DNA of 64,000 nt from Halosimplex halophilum (GCF_004698125.1 NZ_SRHV01000005.1:620001-684000), one strand, 5' to 3'; shown: positions 1 to 8,873, numbered from the stretch's first letter. The notes: a model not told the origin generated them from the letters alone. Program-made: numbers and translations.

Positions 1-375
1 CACCCCTACAAGGGCGTCACGACGACCGGCGAGCTCGCCGCCTCGACGTTCGCCCACGACCACGTCGACGGACCGTGGACGAGCGACAACCACCTCGTCA
101 GGATCACCCGCTACCACGGCGCCCGGATCGACGGGACGGAGACGCCGCTGTACGACTGGGTCCACAACCCCGGCGCGGCGCCGCCCGGCTGCCCGGTCGT
201 CACGAAGTCCACCTGGACCACGGTCGGCGCGCAGTTCTTCCCGCGGCCGCCCGCGACCGTCGCGGCCGACCGCTTCGCCGACCTGCAGCGGGGGTCCCAC
301 CGCGTGTACCACGGCGGGTCGACCCGGTCGCTGGCCGTGCTCGCCCCGCGGACGCCGGGCGGCGCCGACTGCTGA
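1..375 (+). CDS. C-terminal fragment of an unrecognised protein
   Basis: An open frame runs from the window edge to a TGA at 373-375 (124 residues visible), so the start lies outside the window. The visible part is rich in Trp, His and Pro (for example WVHNPGAAPPGCPVV), has no obvious membrane segment, and ends GGADC. I do not recognise the family. Codon choice is strongly GC at third positions like the neighbouring genes, which supports real coding. It converges with the DUF7504-like gene 60 bases further on. Confidence 0.6.
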   Translation, partial: HPYKGVTTTGELAASTFAHDHVDGPWTSDNHLVRITRYHGARIDGTETPLYDWVHNPGAAPPGCPVVTKSTWTTVGAQFFPRPPATVAADRFADLQRGSHRVYHGGSTRSLAVLAPRTPGGADC

Positions 376-435
376 AGCAGGGTGACACCGGGCGCTGACG
401 GGCGGGTGGCGCCAAGTGCCGACGGGCGGGGGAGT

Positions 436-1071
436 CTACCGGGCCGTCCACTCCCCGTCGTCGAACTCGAGGACGGTGTCGAACACCGCGCTCAGTTTCG
501 CGATCGTCTGCTCGTCGTGGGCTTTCGGGTCGATGTGGTAGTGGGCGACGGCGTCCGTCGCCGCGCAGCGGTCGGTGACCGCGTCGAGGAACCCGACGGC
601 GTTGTCGACGTCGACGTACTGCAGCAGCGTCGTGAGCGACTGGAAACAGACGGCGACCGTCTCGGGCGCGTCGTCCCACTCGTCGAGACAGCCCGTGACC
701 CTGACCCCGAGGCGCGTCAGGTTGTGCGGCGAGTTGACTCGCTCGACCGCACGGTCGGTGTCCCCCTCTCCCCCGGGGTCGTCCGGCGCGTCGGCGCCAC
801 CCCCCTGACTTCCCTTCGAGGGGGCGCTCGCGTCGACGGTGACGATCCGCATCCGGGTCGGGTAGGCGCCCGCGAGCCGCTGCCAGGTGTCGACGTACTC
901 GCCCGGTGACTTGGTGAACAGCACCGAGAGCGCGTACACGTCGGTCGATCCGTCGGGCGTCAGCAGGTCCAGGCAGACGCGCGGCTCGTCGCCCGTGAAC
1001 GACGGGCAGCAGACGAGGACGTTGTCACCGGGTCGTATCGCCACCTCAGACTGTTCGGTGACGGAACACAT
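436..1071 (-). CDS. DUF7504 family protein (haloarchaeal, RecA/KaiC-like regulator family)
   Basis: 211 residues starting MCSVTEQSEVAIRPGDNVLVCC. The layout (early β-strand ending VLVCCPSFTGDE, a middle strand with RMRIVTVDA, a late VAVCFQSLTTLLQYVD segment, and a C-terminal VAHYHIDPKAHDEQ) matches haloarchaeal DUF7504 proteins, which resemble a KaiC/RecA core without a clear Walker A. No function is established; many copies sit near signalling genes. A Gly/Asp-rich linker at residues about 85-105 (SQGGGADAPDDPGGEGD) interrupts the fold. The gene stands alone, with a 164-base gap upstream. Confidence 0.7.
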   Translation of the reverse strand: MCSVTEQSEVAIRPGDNVLVCCPSFTGDEPRVCLDLLTPDGSTDVYALSVLFTKSPGEYVDTWQRLAGAYPTRMRIVTVDASAPSKGSQGGGADAPDDPGGEGDTDRAVERVNSPHNLTRLGVRVTGCLDEWDDAPETVAVCFQSLTTLLQYVDVDNAVGFLDAVTDRCAATDAVAHYHIDPKAHDEQTIAKLSAVFDTVLEFDDGEWTAR

Positions 1072-1235
1072 GTGCGGGTGGTCGTTGGTACCCGGCTGTC
1101 GGTCATAAAGCTACGTGTCCCCGCAGCGAGCGTGGCCTGGTCGACCATGTTCGGGCGCCGGTCTCGCCGGGCGCGCGGTGTCGAACCCGTCCGGCCGAGC
1201 CGGTCGCCCCGGGCGGCCGCGCGGTCGCCGTCGAC

Positions 1236-2219
1236 TCAGGAGTTGCGGACGAGCGGTTCGTACCACTCGCGGTTCGCCCGGTACCACTCGACGAACGCCT
1301 CGACGCCCTCGCGGATGGTGTAGGTCGGCTCGTAGCCGATCAGCTCGCCGGCCTTCGACACGTCGGCGTGGCTGTGGTCGGCGTCGACCTCGTAGGCGTC
1401 GGTGTACTCAAGGTCGAGCTCGGGCGCCAGCTGGTCGCGGATCTCCTCGGCGAGCGTCTCGATGTCGATGTTGTCGGTGCTGCCGACGTTCATCACCTCG
1501 CCGTCGGCGGCGTCGGTCTCGAGCAGCGTCCGGTTGGCCGCGAGGATGTCGTCGACGTAGGTCATGTCGCGGGTCTGGGAGCCGTCGCCGTAGATGACCG
1601 GCGGCTCGCCGTTCATGCAGCGCGAGACGAAGTTCGAGATGGCCATGTTCGGGCGCATCCGCGGGCCGTAGACGGTGAAATACCGCAGCGCGACCGCGGG
1701 GACGCCGTAGCGCTCGGCGTACACCATCGCGTAGCGCTCGCCGGCCAGCTTCGAGGTGCCGTAGGGGCTGATCGGCGTCGTGAGGTGGTCCTCGTCGTAG
1801 GGGAGATAGCGCGGCTTGCCGTACACCGACGAACTGCTGGCGAACACCAGCCGTTCGACCCCGTGGTCGCGGGCGGCGTCCAGCACGTTCAGCGTCCCGT
1901 CGACGTTGACCTCGTCGTACTTGCGGGGGCTGTAGTCGGTGCGGACGCCCGCCTGGGCGGCCTGGTGGTAGACGTACTCGGCGTCGGCGACGAGGTCGTC
2001 GACCAGCTCGGCGTCCCGCACGTCGCCCTCGACGAGTTCGTAGCTGCCGTCGCTCTCGGCGGCGGCCTCGCGGGCTGTTTCGACGTTGTGCTCCTTGATC
2101 CGCGTGTCGTAGTAGGGGTCGAAGTTGTCCAGCACGACCACGTCGTGGCCGTCGCCGGCGAACGTTTCGGCGAGGTGTCCGCCGATGAAGCCGGCCCCAC
2201 CGGTGACCAGGATTCGCAT
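1236..2219 (-). CDS. NAD-dependent sugar epimerase/dehydratase (UDP-glucose 4-epimerase or UDP-glucuronate epimerase type)
   Basis: 327 residues. The N-terminus MRILVTGGAGFIGGHLAE is a Rossmann NAD-binding motif (GxxGxxG), and the extended-SDR catalytic YxxxK is present as YGTSKLAGE with an upstream Ser in FASSSSVYG. Such enzymes interconvert nucleotide sugars for surface polysaccharide and N-glycan synthesis in the cytoplasm. I chose the ATG at 2217-2219 because the family begins exactly with this Rossmann strand; an upstream in-frame extension adds only arginine-rich sequence. Other sugar-nucleotide genes lie at 3.3-4.0 and 7.1-8.1 kb. The exact substrate cannot be read from sequence. Confidence 0.88.
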   Translation of the reverse strand: MRILVTGGAGFIGGHLAETFAGDGHDVVVLDNFDPYYDTRIKEHNVETAREAAAESDGSYELVEGDVRDAELVDDLVADAEYVYHQAAQAGVRTDYSPRKYDEVNVDGTLNVLDAARDHGVERLVFASSSSVYGKPRYLPYDEDHLTTPISPYGTSKLAGERYAMVYAERYGVPAVALRYFTVYGPRMRPNMAISNFVSRCMNGEPPVIYGDGSQTRDMTYVDDILAANRTLLETDAADGEVMNVGSTDNIDIETLAEEIRDQLAPELDLEYTDAYEVDADHSHADVSKAGELIGYEPTYTIREGVEAFVEWYRANREWYEPLVRNS

Positions 2220-2324
2220 TATCGTATCGCTCGCGCGACGGGAGAAAAAGTCATCGGCATGGTGCGGACCTGTACCGAAAGCCCGTCCCACCGACCCGTA
2301 CTTTAGCTACCGCCGGTGGCCCGG

Positions 2325-2334
2325 TTATTAAATA
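2325..2334 (+). promoter_or_regulatory. TATA element of the mntA-hepT operon
   Basis: TTATTAAATA lies 24-33 bases before the ATG at 2358, the normal spacing for a leaderless haloarchaeal transcript. It is an A/T island in otherwise very GC-rich sequence. Confidence 0.6.
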
Positions 2335-2357
2335 GAGCCGACGCGTCAAATACACGT

Positions 2358-2798
2358 ATGAAGCGCATCGGGGACCTCGATCGGGAGTCTACCGTTCCGG
2401 TCCAGCGGCTTCGGTCGCGGCTCGACGAGGCGCCGGTACGAGTCGCGATCCTGTTCGGTTCTCACGCGACCGGGCGCGCTCACGCCCGGAGCGATGTCGA
2501 TATCGCAGTCGAGTTCGAGGACATCGAGCCGGGCGACACGGAGTACAACGAGACGTTCTTCGGTCTCAGTGCGGACCTGAGCGGGTTGCTCGGAACCGAC
2601 GACGTCGATCTCGTCGATATCAGGTCGCTGTCGCCGTCGCTCGCTCGCTCTGTCTTCGATACCGGTGTGCTTCTGGTGGGGTCCGAGGAGCGGGTCGAGA
2701 CACTGCGTGCGGCGCTGGCGAGCGACGACCCGGACGAGCGCTCACCGCACGAACGGTTCGACGACGCGCTTCGCCGGATCGACGAACACCTCGCATGA
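2358..2798 (+). CDS. mntA: MntA-type nucleotidyltransferase antitoxin
   Basis: 146 residues. The minimal nucleotidyltransferase motif GS-x10-DxD is seen as GSHATGRAHARSDVD at about residues 36-50, preceded by VRVAILF. In characterised MntA/HepT pairs the MntA antitoxin AMPylates a Tyr of the HEPN toxin and silences its RNase activity. The gene overlaps hepT by four bases (ATGA), the classical arrangement. The ATG at 2358 was chosen over an upstream in-frame start because of the TATA element 24-33 bases before it. Its role as stability or defence module is inferred from the family. Confidence 0.87.
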   Translation: MKRIGDLDRESTVPVQRLRSRLDEAPVRVAILFGSHATGRAHARSDVDIAVEFEDIEPGDTEYNETFFGLSADLSGLLGTDDVDLVDIRSLSPSLARSVFDTGVLLVGSEERVETLRAALASDDPDERSPHERFDDALRRIDEHLA

Positions 2799-3253
2799 GC
2801 GGTGGGCTCCCCGCGGACCGTCTCCAGCGGATTCTCGACGCCGTCGACACCATCGAGGACTCGCTGGGCGTCCTCGCCCGGAAACGCCGGACAGTCGACC
2901 GCGAGACGTACAGAAACGATTCTGACACCAGAGATGTCGTCGAACGCCGATTCGTGAAGACGACCGAAGCCGCGCTCGACATCGGGACCGTACTCGTCGT
3001 CCACGAACGCGGTCACCCGCCCGAGAGCAATCCCGAGACGATGCAGGCCCTGAGCGACATCGGCGTCCTCTCGGAGGAGTTGGCCGTCGAGATGGCCGCC
3101 GCGGCGAGGTTCCGGAACGTGCTCGCGCACACGTACGGCGATGCCATCGAGGACGATATGGTGTACGACGCACTCGAAGATCTGGAACGGTACCGGTCGT
3201 TTCTGGTCTCCGTCCGAGAATATCTCGACGCGATCGGTGCGTTCGACGAGTAA
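2795..3253 (+). CDS. hepT: HepT-type HEPN toxin ribonuclease (DUF86)
   Basis: 152 residues, mostly helical. The HEPN catalytic motif Rx4HxY is present as RNVLAHTY at about residues 108-115, including the Tyr that is the known AMPylation target of MntA. The fold begins RLQRILDAVDTIEDSL. The family cleaves RNA (in one studied case tRNA 3' ends) when not neutralised. It is translationally coupled to mntA through an ATGA overlap. All motif residues are intact, so the pair looks functional. The next gene is convergent, 21 bases away. Confidence 0.87.
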   Translation: MSGGLPADRLQRILDAVDTIEDSLGVLARKRRTVDRETYRNDSDTRDVVERRFVKTTEAALDIGTVLVVHERGHPPESNPETMQALSDIGVLSEELAVEMAAAARFRNVLAHTYGDAIEDDMVYDALEDLERYRSFLVSVREYLDAIGAFDE

Positions 3254-3274
3254 CCGGAGCGTCCGACAGAGCGC

Positions 3275-4036
3275 TTACTCCGCGGTGGCGTCGGCCTGGT
3301 CGGCGTCGCTGGTGTCGACGACGCCGGCCTCTTCGAGCCGCTGTTCGGCTTTGTCGCGGTCCTCGGGGTAGCCAACGTCGGTGCGCCAGCCGTCCATGCG
3401 GATGGCGTCGATGGTGCGGCCCGAGTGGATGAGCAGGTCGATCGCATCCGAGATCTCGTACTCGCCGCGGTCGGAGGGCTGGACGAGGTGGCAGGCGTGG
3501 AGGATCTCGGGGGTGAACGTGTAGAAGCCGGTCATCACGAGGTTCGAGGGGGGATCGTCGGGTTTCTCGACGACCTCGGTGATCTCGCCGTACTTGTTGG
3601 TGTCACAGACCCCGTAGCGACTCGCTTCCTCCCAGGGAACCTCCTCGACGAGGAAGGCGGCGTCGGCGCGGGACTCGGCCTGGCGGTTGACCACGTCCTG
3701 GAGGTTGGCCTGGAAGATGTTGTCGCCCAGCATCAGCATGAAGTCGTCGTCGATGTGGTCCTCGACGGTGAGCAGCGCGTGGGCCAGGCCCTCCTGCTCG
3801 CGCTGGTGGGCGTAGGTGATCGGGACGCCCTCGAACTCGTCCTCGTAGTGCTCGATGATCGCCTGTTTCTTGTAGCCGACGACGACCAGCAGCTCGTCGG
3901 CGCCCAGTTCGACCAGTTGCTCGAAACAGTGCGTGAGGATGGGCTTGCCCGCGACCTCGACCATTCCCTTGGGTTTGTCCTCGGTCAGCGGACGCAGCCG
4001 CGTCCCCTCGCCGGCGGCCAGCACGACGGCTTGCAT
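3275..4036 (-). CDS. aglF: Glucose-1-phosphate uridylyl/thymidylyltransferase, AglF-like
   Basis: 253 residues. The start MQAVVLAAGEGTRLRPLTEDKPKGM is the nucleotidyltransferase signature (GxGTRxRPLT then a Lys for phosphate binding). LMLGDNIF supplies the metal-binding Asp and VVEKPDDPPSN the sugar-binding segment. The enzyme activates a hexose-1-phosphate with UTP or dTTP. The closest family I recall is haloarchaeal AglF of the N-glycosylation pathway, but the nucleotide is not determinable here. The C-terminal 25 residues are an acidic Ala/Asp tail (DTSDADQADATAE) typical of halophiles. It lies between the toxin-antitoxin pair and a divergent transporter. Confidence 0.82.
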   Translation of the reverse strand: MQAVVLAAGEGTRLRPLTEDKPKGMVEVAGKPILTHCFEQLVELGADELLVVVGYKKQAIIEHYEDEFEGVPITYAHQREQEGLAHALLTVEDHIDDDFMLMLGDNIFQANLQDVVNRQAESRADAAFLVEEVPWEEASRYGVCDTNKYGEITEVVEKPDDPPSNLVMTGFYTFTPEILHACHLVQPSDRGEYEISDAIDLLIHSGRTIDAIRMDGWRTDVGYPEDRDKAEQRLEEAGVVDTSDADQADATAE

Positions 4037-4218
4037 ACTACCGACTGGTTTGTCATCGCGTAAAACTCTTGCCTGACAGTATCCGGTTCGATACTGGGCG
4101 CTCCGTCCCGCGCCTCCGGCGAGTTCGCGCCGGGGAACGGCGCTCGCTCCCGCGCTCGCGCCGGGACCACGCAGTTTCCGGCACCAGCGCCTTCGGCGTC
4201 GACGGACAAACGAGGGCG

Positions 4219-5469
4219 ATGGCTGGCCTCGACGACCCGGGCTTCGAGCGCTCGCGGATCGGCTGGTGGCTGTTCGTCGCCCTGCTCGCGGCCGCCGCGG
4301 CCTACGTCGCCTGGCAGTTCGTCGGGCTGGTCGTGCTCGGCGTGTTCGGCTACTACGCGACCCGGCCGATCAACGACCGCGTCGCCGCGGTCGTCGACAC
4401 CGACTGGATCGCCGCGGCGCTCACCGTCCTCGTCGTCCTCGTGCCGGTGATCGCGCTCTCGCTGTACGCCGGCTACCAGCTCCTCCTCGCGCTCCAGGGG
4501 CTGGTGGCCGGGAGCGTCGACCCCGTCGCACTGCTGGGCCAGTACGTCGGCCTCGGCGAGGTCCCGAGCGCCGAGCGCCAGTCGCTCGCGAGCGCGCTCG
4601 AAGACCCCGGCGAGTCGCTCTCGAACCCCCGGCAGACGGCCACGACGGTACTCCGGACCGGTCGGACCCTCGTCTCCGCGGTGGCGGGCACCGCCCTGCT
4701 GCTCGCGCTCTCGGTCACCCTCGCATACTTCCTCCTCAAGTACGACGACGACATCGCCGCGGCGCTGGAGCAGCTGTTCGGCGGGAGCAACACCGTGGGC
4801 TACGCGTACGCGACGGCCGTCGACGCCGACCTGGAGTCGGTCTTCCACGGGAATCTCCTGTTCGTCGCGGTCATGGCCGTCGTCGCGGGCGTCGTCTACC
4901 TCGGGACGAACCTCCTCGCGCCGGCCGGGCTGGCCGTCCCGATGGTCGCCGTGCTCGCCTTCCTGACGGGCGTCGCGAGCCTGATCCCGCTCGTGGTCGG
5001 GAAGATCGTCTACGTTCCCGTGCTCGCGCTGCTCGCCCTCCAGGCGGTCCGGTCGAGCGAGGTCGCCCTCGCGTTCGTCGGCGTCGTCGCCGTCGTCTAC
5101 TTCCTCGCGCTGGATTTCCTCCCGCAGACGTTCCTCCAGCCGTACATCTCCGGCCGCCACCTCGACGGGATCATGCTCATGTTCGCCTACCTGCTCGGGC
5201 CCGTCCTGTTCGGCTGGTACGGCTTCTTCCTGCTGCCGATCCTCTTCGTCGCCGTCCTGGAGGCCGTCCGGATCGTCCTCCCGGAACTGCTCCACGGCGA
5301 GCGGCTCACCCTCGACGCCTCGATGGGCGGGTCGGTCGGCGCCGACCCCCAGTCCGAGGGGGACGTGCCCGCCGACGAGTTCGCGAACAACCGCTTCGAG
5401 GAGCGTGACCCCCGGTCGTCCGACGACGCCGACGACGGCACCCCCTCCGACTCCTCGCCGAGCAACTGA
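4219..5469 (+). CDS. AI-2E family membrane transporter
   Basis: 416 residues with about seven or eight hydrophobic segments: WWLFVALLAAAAAYVAWQF near the start, LTVLVVLVPVIALSLYAGYQL, a central soluble stretch, then TALLLALSVTLAYFLLKYDDD and several C-terminal helices. GILV-rich helices with the conserved DFLPQTFLQPYISGRHLDG region are typical of the AI-2E/PerM (DUF20) family. Members export small molecules or ions; substrate unknown. The C-terminus is a 50-residue acidic cytoplasmic tail. I chose the ATG at 4219 because the upstream in-frame sequence is Arg-rich and unlike halophilic protein. Confidence 0.82.
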   Translation: MAGLDDPGFERSRIGWWLFVALLAAAAAYVAWQFVGLVVLGVFGYYATRPINDRVAAVVDTDWIAAALTVLVVLVPVIALSLYAGYQLLLALQGLVAGSVDPVALLGQYVGLGEVPSAERQSLASALEDPGESLSNPRQTATTVLRTGRTLVSAVAGTALLLALSVTLAYFLLKYDDDIAAALEQLFGGSNTVGYAYATAVDADLESVFHGNLLFVAVMAVVAGVVYLGTNLLAPAGLAVPMVAVLAFLTGVASLIPLVVGKIVYVPVLALLALQAVRSSEVALAFVGVVAVVYFLALDFLPQTFLQPYISGRHLDGIMLMFAYLLGPVLFGWYGFFLLPILFVAVLEAVRIVLPELLHGERLTLDASMGGSVGADPQSEGDVPADEFANNRFEERDPRSSDDADDGTPSDSSPSN

Positions 5470-5589
5470 CCGCTACCTCGGTCGTTCGCTCGGCGTCACG
5501 GGCGGCTGTCCGCCCCGGTGCCCCCCCTCGACGGACAGTGCTCCGTACAGGCGGGAGCGGTTGCGGCGAGCGGTTGCGATGAGTGGTCG

Positions 5590-5950
5590 CGGTCGGCGTG
5601 CGCTGTCGCGGCCTCCGTGCCGCGACGGAATCGCGCGAGGGATGAAGGAGCGAGCGCAGCGAGAGAGCGAATCGGCTGGGGAGGCTCGTGGCTGTCTGCG
5701 GTACTGTACGGGGCGGTCGCGGTCCGTGCCGTGCGGTCGCGGTCCCTGGCGGACTGAAAGGGCGAGGCGCGCTCGCGCTCGTTCAGTCGTCTGAGCGACC
5801 CCTATCCGCGCGGGCTGTGCGGAGAGCGCGGATATGTCGCTCAGCGACCGCGAGCGCGGCGAGGGCTTTCAGCGCCTGCCGTCAGCTGCGGTAGACACGA
5901 TAGCTAGCGAGTGGGCCGAGGGCTTTCAGCGCTCACGGTCGACTGCGGTC
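5590..5950 (+). repeat. Long intergenic repeat family, copy A
   Basis: This copy occupies most of the 597-base gap between the AI-2E transporter and Rieske genes. It starts GGTCGGCGTGCGCTGTCG and contains, in order, the blocks CGGCTGGGGAGG, CTGGCGGACTGAAAGGGCG, a nested hairpin (outer arms CTGAGCGAC and GTCGCTCAG, inner arms TATCCGCGC and GCGCGGATA), and two copies of the unit GCCGAGGGCTTTCAGCGC (the first with one change). The same blocks in the same order occur at 9.3, 16.3, 19.5 and 31.3 kb. It may extend about 30 bases further left. No transposase is present. Confidence 0.85.
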
Positions 5951-6066
5951 AAGACGACTGCTACCGAGAGCGATCGGTGTTCACGACCGACGACGAACGC
6001 GGGAGGAACGACTCCACGGGCTGTCTCGACCGGTGCGTTCAAGCGGTGACGGGCCTACCCGACGGT

Positions 6067-6681
6067 ATGGACGGGACGCGGATCGCCGACGTGAGCGACC
6101 TCTCGACGGACGACACCTTCCTCTTTCGCGTGCGGTCGGTGGACGAGAACGCCGTCGCCAGCGGCGACGCCGCCCTCCGATCCGACGAGCGGACGGCCGA
6201 CGCCGCCGACGAACGGGCGGCCGAGGCGGTCGACGATGCCGAGACGGAGACCGACGGCGGCGAGGTCCAGAACGACGCCACCAACGACGACGGGATCGCG
6301 ATGCCCGACGACATGCAGGACGACGATGACGACGTTCGAGAAGCCATCCTCCTGAAATTGGGCGGCGAGGACGACGCCGCCGAGGCGGTCGTCTGCTGGC
6401 TGAACTACTGCCAGCACATGACCCACATCAAACTCGACAAGGGGTCGGGCGCGCCGGTCCGCGACGGCGAGGTGGTCTGCGCCAACCACGGCGCCTTGTT
6501 CGCCGCCGACTCCGGCGAGTGCACCTACGGCCCCTGCGAGGGCGCCTTCCTGAACGAGGTCGAGGTGCGGGTCGCCGGCGGCGGCGTCTACCTCGCCGAC
6601 GACGAGTACGAGTACGTCGGTGAGGGGCCGGTCGAGAGCGACGACGGCGACCTGTCGTCCTCGTCGAACGTCATTCTGTAG
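6067..6681 (+). CDS. Rieske-type [2Fe-2S] protein
   Basis: 204 residues. The Rieske ligand motifs are visible as CQH (CxH) and, about 30 residues later, CANHG (CxxHG), the His/Cys pairs that bind a [2Fe-2S] cluster. A downstream GECTYGPCEG supplies the usual second loop. An unusual acidic, low-complexity segment (DETETDGGEVQNDATNDDG region, residues about 55-85) precedes the domain. This looks like a soluble ferredoxin-like or dioxygenase-accessory Rieske protein; there is no membrane anchor or partner oxygenase nearby. The ATG at 6067 was chosen because upstream in-frame codons belong to the repeat region. It ends 37 bases from a convergent regulator. Confidence 0.82.
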   Translation: MDGTRIADVSDLSTDDTFLFRVRSVDENAVASGDAALRSDERTADAADERAAEAVDDAETETDGGEVQNDATNDDGIAMPDDMQDDDDDVREAILLKLGGEDDAAEAVVCWLNYCQHMTHIKLDKGSGAPVRDGEVVCANHGALFAADSGECTYGPCEGAFLNEVEVRVAGGGVYLADDEYEYVGEGPVESDDGDLSSSSNVIL

Positions 6682-6718
6682 CGGGCGGGGACACGACCGG
6701 GACCCGACGCCACCGGGG

Positions 6719-7009
6719 TCACTCGATGACGAACGAGGGTTCGGCGACGGCCTCGCTCTTGCACTCCGGGCAGCGCGCCGGGCGGTTGACCAGGTCGTCG
6801 AACTCCTCGAAGCCGCAGTCCTCGCAGGTCGGCGGCGCGACGAGCAGCGTCTCGTCGGTCGGTTCCAGTGACTGGGAGATGTGTTCGACGTGGTCGAGCG
6901 CGTCGGCCGCCCGCACGTCGAACTCGCGGGCGAGCGCGCTCGCGGGCAGCGGTTCCTCCCGCAGTCGGTCGGCGATCCGCTGGCGGGTCGTCCGGCTGGC
7001 CTCGCGCAT
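6719..7009 (-). CDS. HTH plus zinc-ribbon transcriptional regulator (COG3357 type)
   Basis: 96 residues. The N-terminal half (TTRQRIADRLREEPLPASALAREFDV) reads as a winged helix; the C-terminal half is a zinc ribbon with CEDCGF and, about 15 residues later, CPECKS. This matches the small archaeal regulators with an HTH fused to a Zn ribbon. The start is the ATG at 7007-7009; upstream in-frame sequence is Arg-rich and unlikely. It is a lone gene divergent from the sugar nucleotidyltransferase at 7149. The target is unknown. Confidence 0.78.
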   Translation of the reverse strand: MREASRTTRQRIADRLREEPLPASALAREFDVRAADALDHVEHISQSLEPTDETLLVAPPTCEDCGFEEFDDLVNRPARCPECKSEAVAEPSFVIE

Positions 7010-7148
7010 ACCGGACCAACGACGAGCGCCCACAAATCGGTTCCGCCGCCGGAGTCGGTGGTGACTCCCCGCCCGCGGCCGGCGACGCGACCTGTCGGCA
7101 GTCCTTGCAATGAAAAAGGCCTTCACGGGGCGCTGTGCAGGGAGTCGT

Positions 7149-8120
7149 ATGGACGCAGTCGTACTCGCGGGCGGTTACGCAACGCGGCTCTGGCCGATCA
7201 CGCGCCACCGGCCGAAGATGATGCTGCCGGTCGGCGAGACGACCGTCATCGACCGGGTGCTCTCGGAGCTGGAGTCCGACGCCCGGATCGACGACGTGTA
7301 CGTCAGCACGAACGAGCGGTTCGCCGACGACTTCGAGCAGTTCCTCGCCGACCGCGACTACGAGAAACCGCGGCTGTCCGTCGAGGACACCACCGGCGAG
7401 GACGAGAAGTTCGGCGTCGTCGGCGCGCTCGGCCAGCTGGTCGACCGCGAGGGCATTGACGACGATCTGTTCGTCATCGCCGGCGACAACCTCATCAGCT
7501 TCGACGTGAGCGACTTCATCGACGCCTACGAGGCCAACGAGGCGACGACGCTGGCGGCCTACGACGTGGGCTCGCGCGAGAAGGCCAAGTCGTACGGCCT
7601 CGTCACGCTGGACGGCGACGAGGTCGTCGACTTCCAGGAGAAGCCCGCGGACCCGGCGAGCACGCTCGTCTCCATCGCCTGCTATCTCTTCCCCGCCGAC
7701 CAGGTCCGCTTCGACGAGTACCTCGAAGACGGCAACAACCCCGACGAGCCCGGCTGGTTCATCCAGTGGCTCGTCGACAACGACGAGGTCTACGCCTACA
7801 CGTTCGACGAGGCGTGGTTCGACATCGGCACGCCCGACAGCTACCTGGAGGCCGTCGCCTACTACCTCGACGGCGACAACCGCGTCGCCGACGGCGCCAC
7901 CGTCGAGAACTCGACGCTCGGCGAGAACGTCCACGTCCTCGACGACGCCGAGGTCGTCGACTCCAGCCTCGACAACTCCATCGTCTTCCCCGGGGCGACG
8001 CTGCGCGACTGCGACATCCGCGAGTCGATCATCGACCGCGAGACCACGCTCGAAGACCTGGACCTCGCCGGCGCGCTCATCGGCGCCCACACCACCATCA
8101 CCAACGGCGACGAGCGCTGA
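7149..8120 (+). CDS. Sugar-phosphate nucleotidyltransferase with left-handed β-helix tail
   Basis: 323 residues. The start MDAVVLAGGYATRLWPITRHRPKMM carries the GG-x2-TRLxP signature and phosphate-binding Lys; FVIAGDNLISFD holds the metal-binding Asp; DFQEKP is the sugar loop; FDIGTPDSYLEA follows. The last 70 residues show hexapeptide-like repeats (VENSTLGENVHVLDDAEVVD) as in GlmU-like or GDP-mannose pyrophosphorylases. It probably makes an NDP-hexose for glycan synthesis. The start follows an A/T-rich patch and is preferred over a poorer start 39 bases upstream. It is the second nucleotidyltransferase within 4 kb. Confidence 0.85.
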   Translation: MDAVVLAGGYATRLWPITRHRPKMMLPVGETTVIDRVLSELESDARIDDVYVSTNERFADDFEQFLADRDYEKPRLSVEDTTGEDEKFGVVGALGQLVDREGIDDDLFVIAGDNLISFDVSDFIDAYEANEATTLAAYDVGSREKAKSYGLVTLDGDEVVDFQEKPADPASTLVSIACYLFPADQVRFDEYLEDGNNPDEPGWFIQWLVDNDEVYAYTFDEAWFDIGTPDSYLEAVAYYLDGDNRVADGATVENSTLGENVHVLDDAEVVDSSLDNSIVFPGATLRDCDIRESIIDRETTLEDLDLAGALIGAHTTITNGDER

Positions 8121-8193
8121 GGCCCGGGACGGTGAAGCCCGGGACAGGAGCGAGCGACTCGCTTCCGCCGTTTCTCCGCCGTGGCGGCACCGC

Positions 8194-8850
8194 TCAACAG
8201 CAGTCGCACTCGACAGCGGCCGCCCCGGTTCGGCCGTCCGGGTCGGCGTCGAACAGCGTCCCGGCCAGTGCCCGCGCGACCGCCACGCCGACCGCCGCGG
8301 GGACGGCCGTCGTCGCGGCGTCGACGCCCTCGGTCCACCGCTCGTACTCCGCCCGGTCCTCGAAGGTCTGGATGTAGCCGCAGACCTCCCGATAGACCGT
8401 CTCGACTGGGGCATCGTCGACCCGGTCGGGATCCGTCGACACGCCGATCGAGACGACGGCGTCGTCGTGGGAGACGGCCACGCCGTCCTCGCCGATCTCG
8501 AAGGCGACCTCCGTCCCGCGCACCGGCGTCGTCGAGCGGACGGTCCCGGCCTCACCCGTCAGGAACGGGTAGACCAGCGGGTCCAGCACGCAGATGTACG
8601 CCTGTTCCGTCTCCTCGCCGACGAACGCGTGGTCGCCGTCGGCGGTCGCACAGAGGTCGTCGACGGTCGGCGCCCGGCCGCGCTCGGCCTCGACCACCGC
8701 CCGCATCGTCTCGGTCCACTCGCCGACCGTCGCCGGCGGGTCGGTCCCGTACAGCCGTCCGAACGCCTCGCCCACGTCCGCCGGGAGCGACACGTCTGCG
8801 GCCGGTCCATTCTCTCCGCTATTGTCATAATCGCCTGCTTCGAGCCACAT
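8194..8850 (-). CDS. MerB-like organomercurial lyase family protein
   Basis: 218 residues. The family's catalytic trio can be aligned: Cys and Asp in YICVLDPLVYP (bacterial MerB Cys96 and Asp99, spacing three) and a second Cys in EVCGYIQTF (bacterial FCCHVHFF, Cys159). Bacterial MerB splits carbon-mercury bonds and hands Hg(II) to MerA. No MerA is visible here. The protein ends in a CDCC motif that could bind metal. It is divergently transcribed from a Cys-rich HxlR regulator 58 bases away. Substrate is inferred; thiol-active proteins with other roles share this fold (NosL). Confidence 0.78.
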   Translation of the reverse strand: MWLEAGDYDNSGENGPAADVSLPADVGEAFGRLYGTDPPATVGEWTETMRAVVEAERGRAPTVDDLCATADGDHAFVGEETEQAYICVLDPLVYPFLTGEAGTVRSTTPVRGTEVAFEIGEDGVAVSHDDAVVSIGVSTDPDRVDDAPVETVYREVCGYIQTFEDRAEYERWTEGVDAATTAVPAAVGVAVARALAGTLFDADPDGRTGAAAVECDCC

Positions 8851-8873
8851 GCGTCTACGCTTTCGAGAGCAAA

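Noticed and set aside
5911-6066. Upstream extension of the Rieske gene into the repeat region.
   Set aside because: The residues are encoded by repeat A and are unlike the acidic halophilic protein; the ATG at 6067 is adequate.
6588-8555. A 655-codon minus-strand frame.
   Set aside because: It is antisense to the sugar nucleotidyltransferase gene and covers a regulator gene in another frame; third-position GC bias points to the plus-strand gene.
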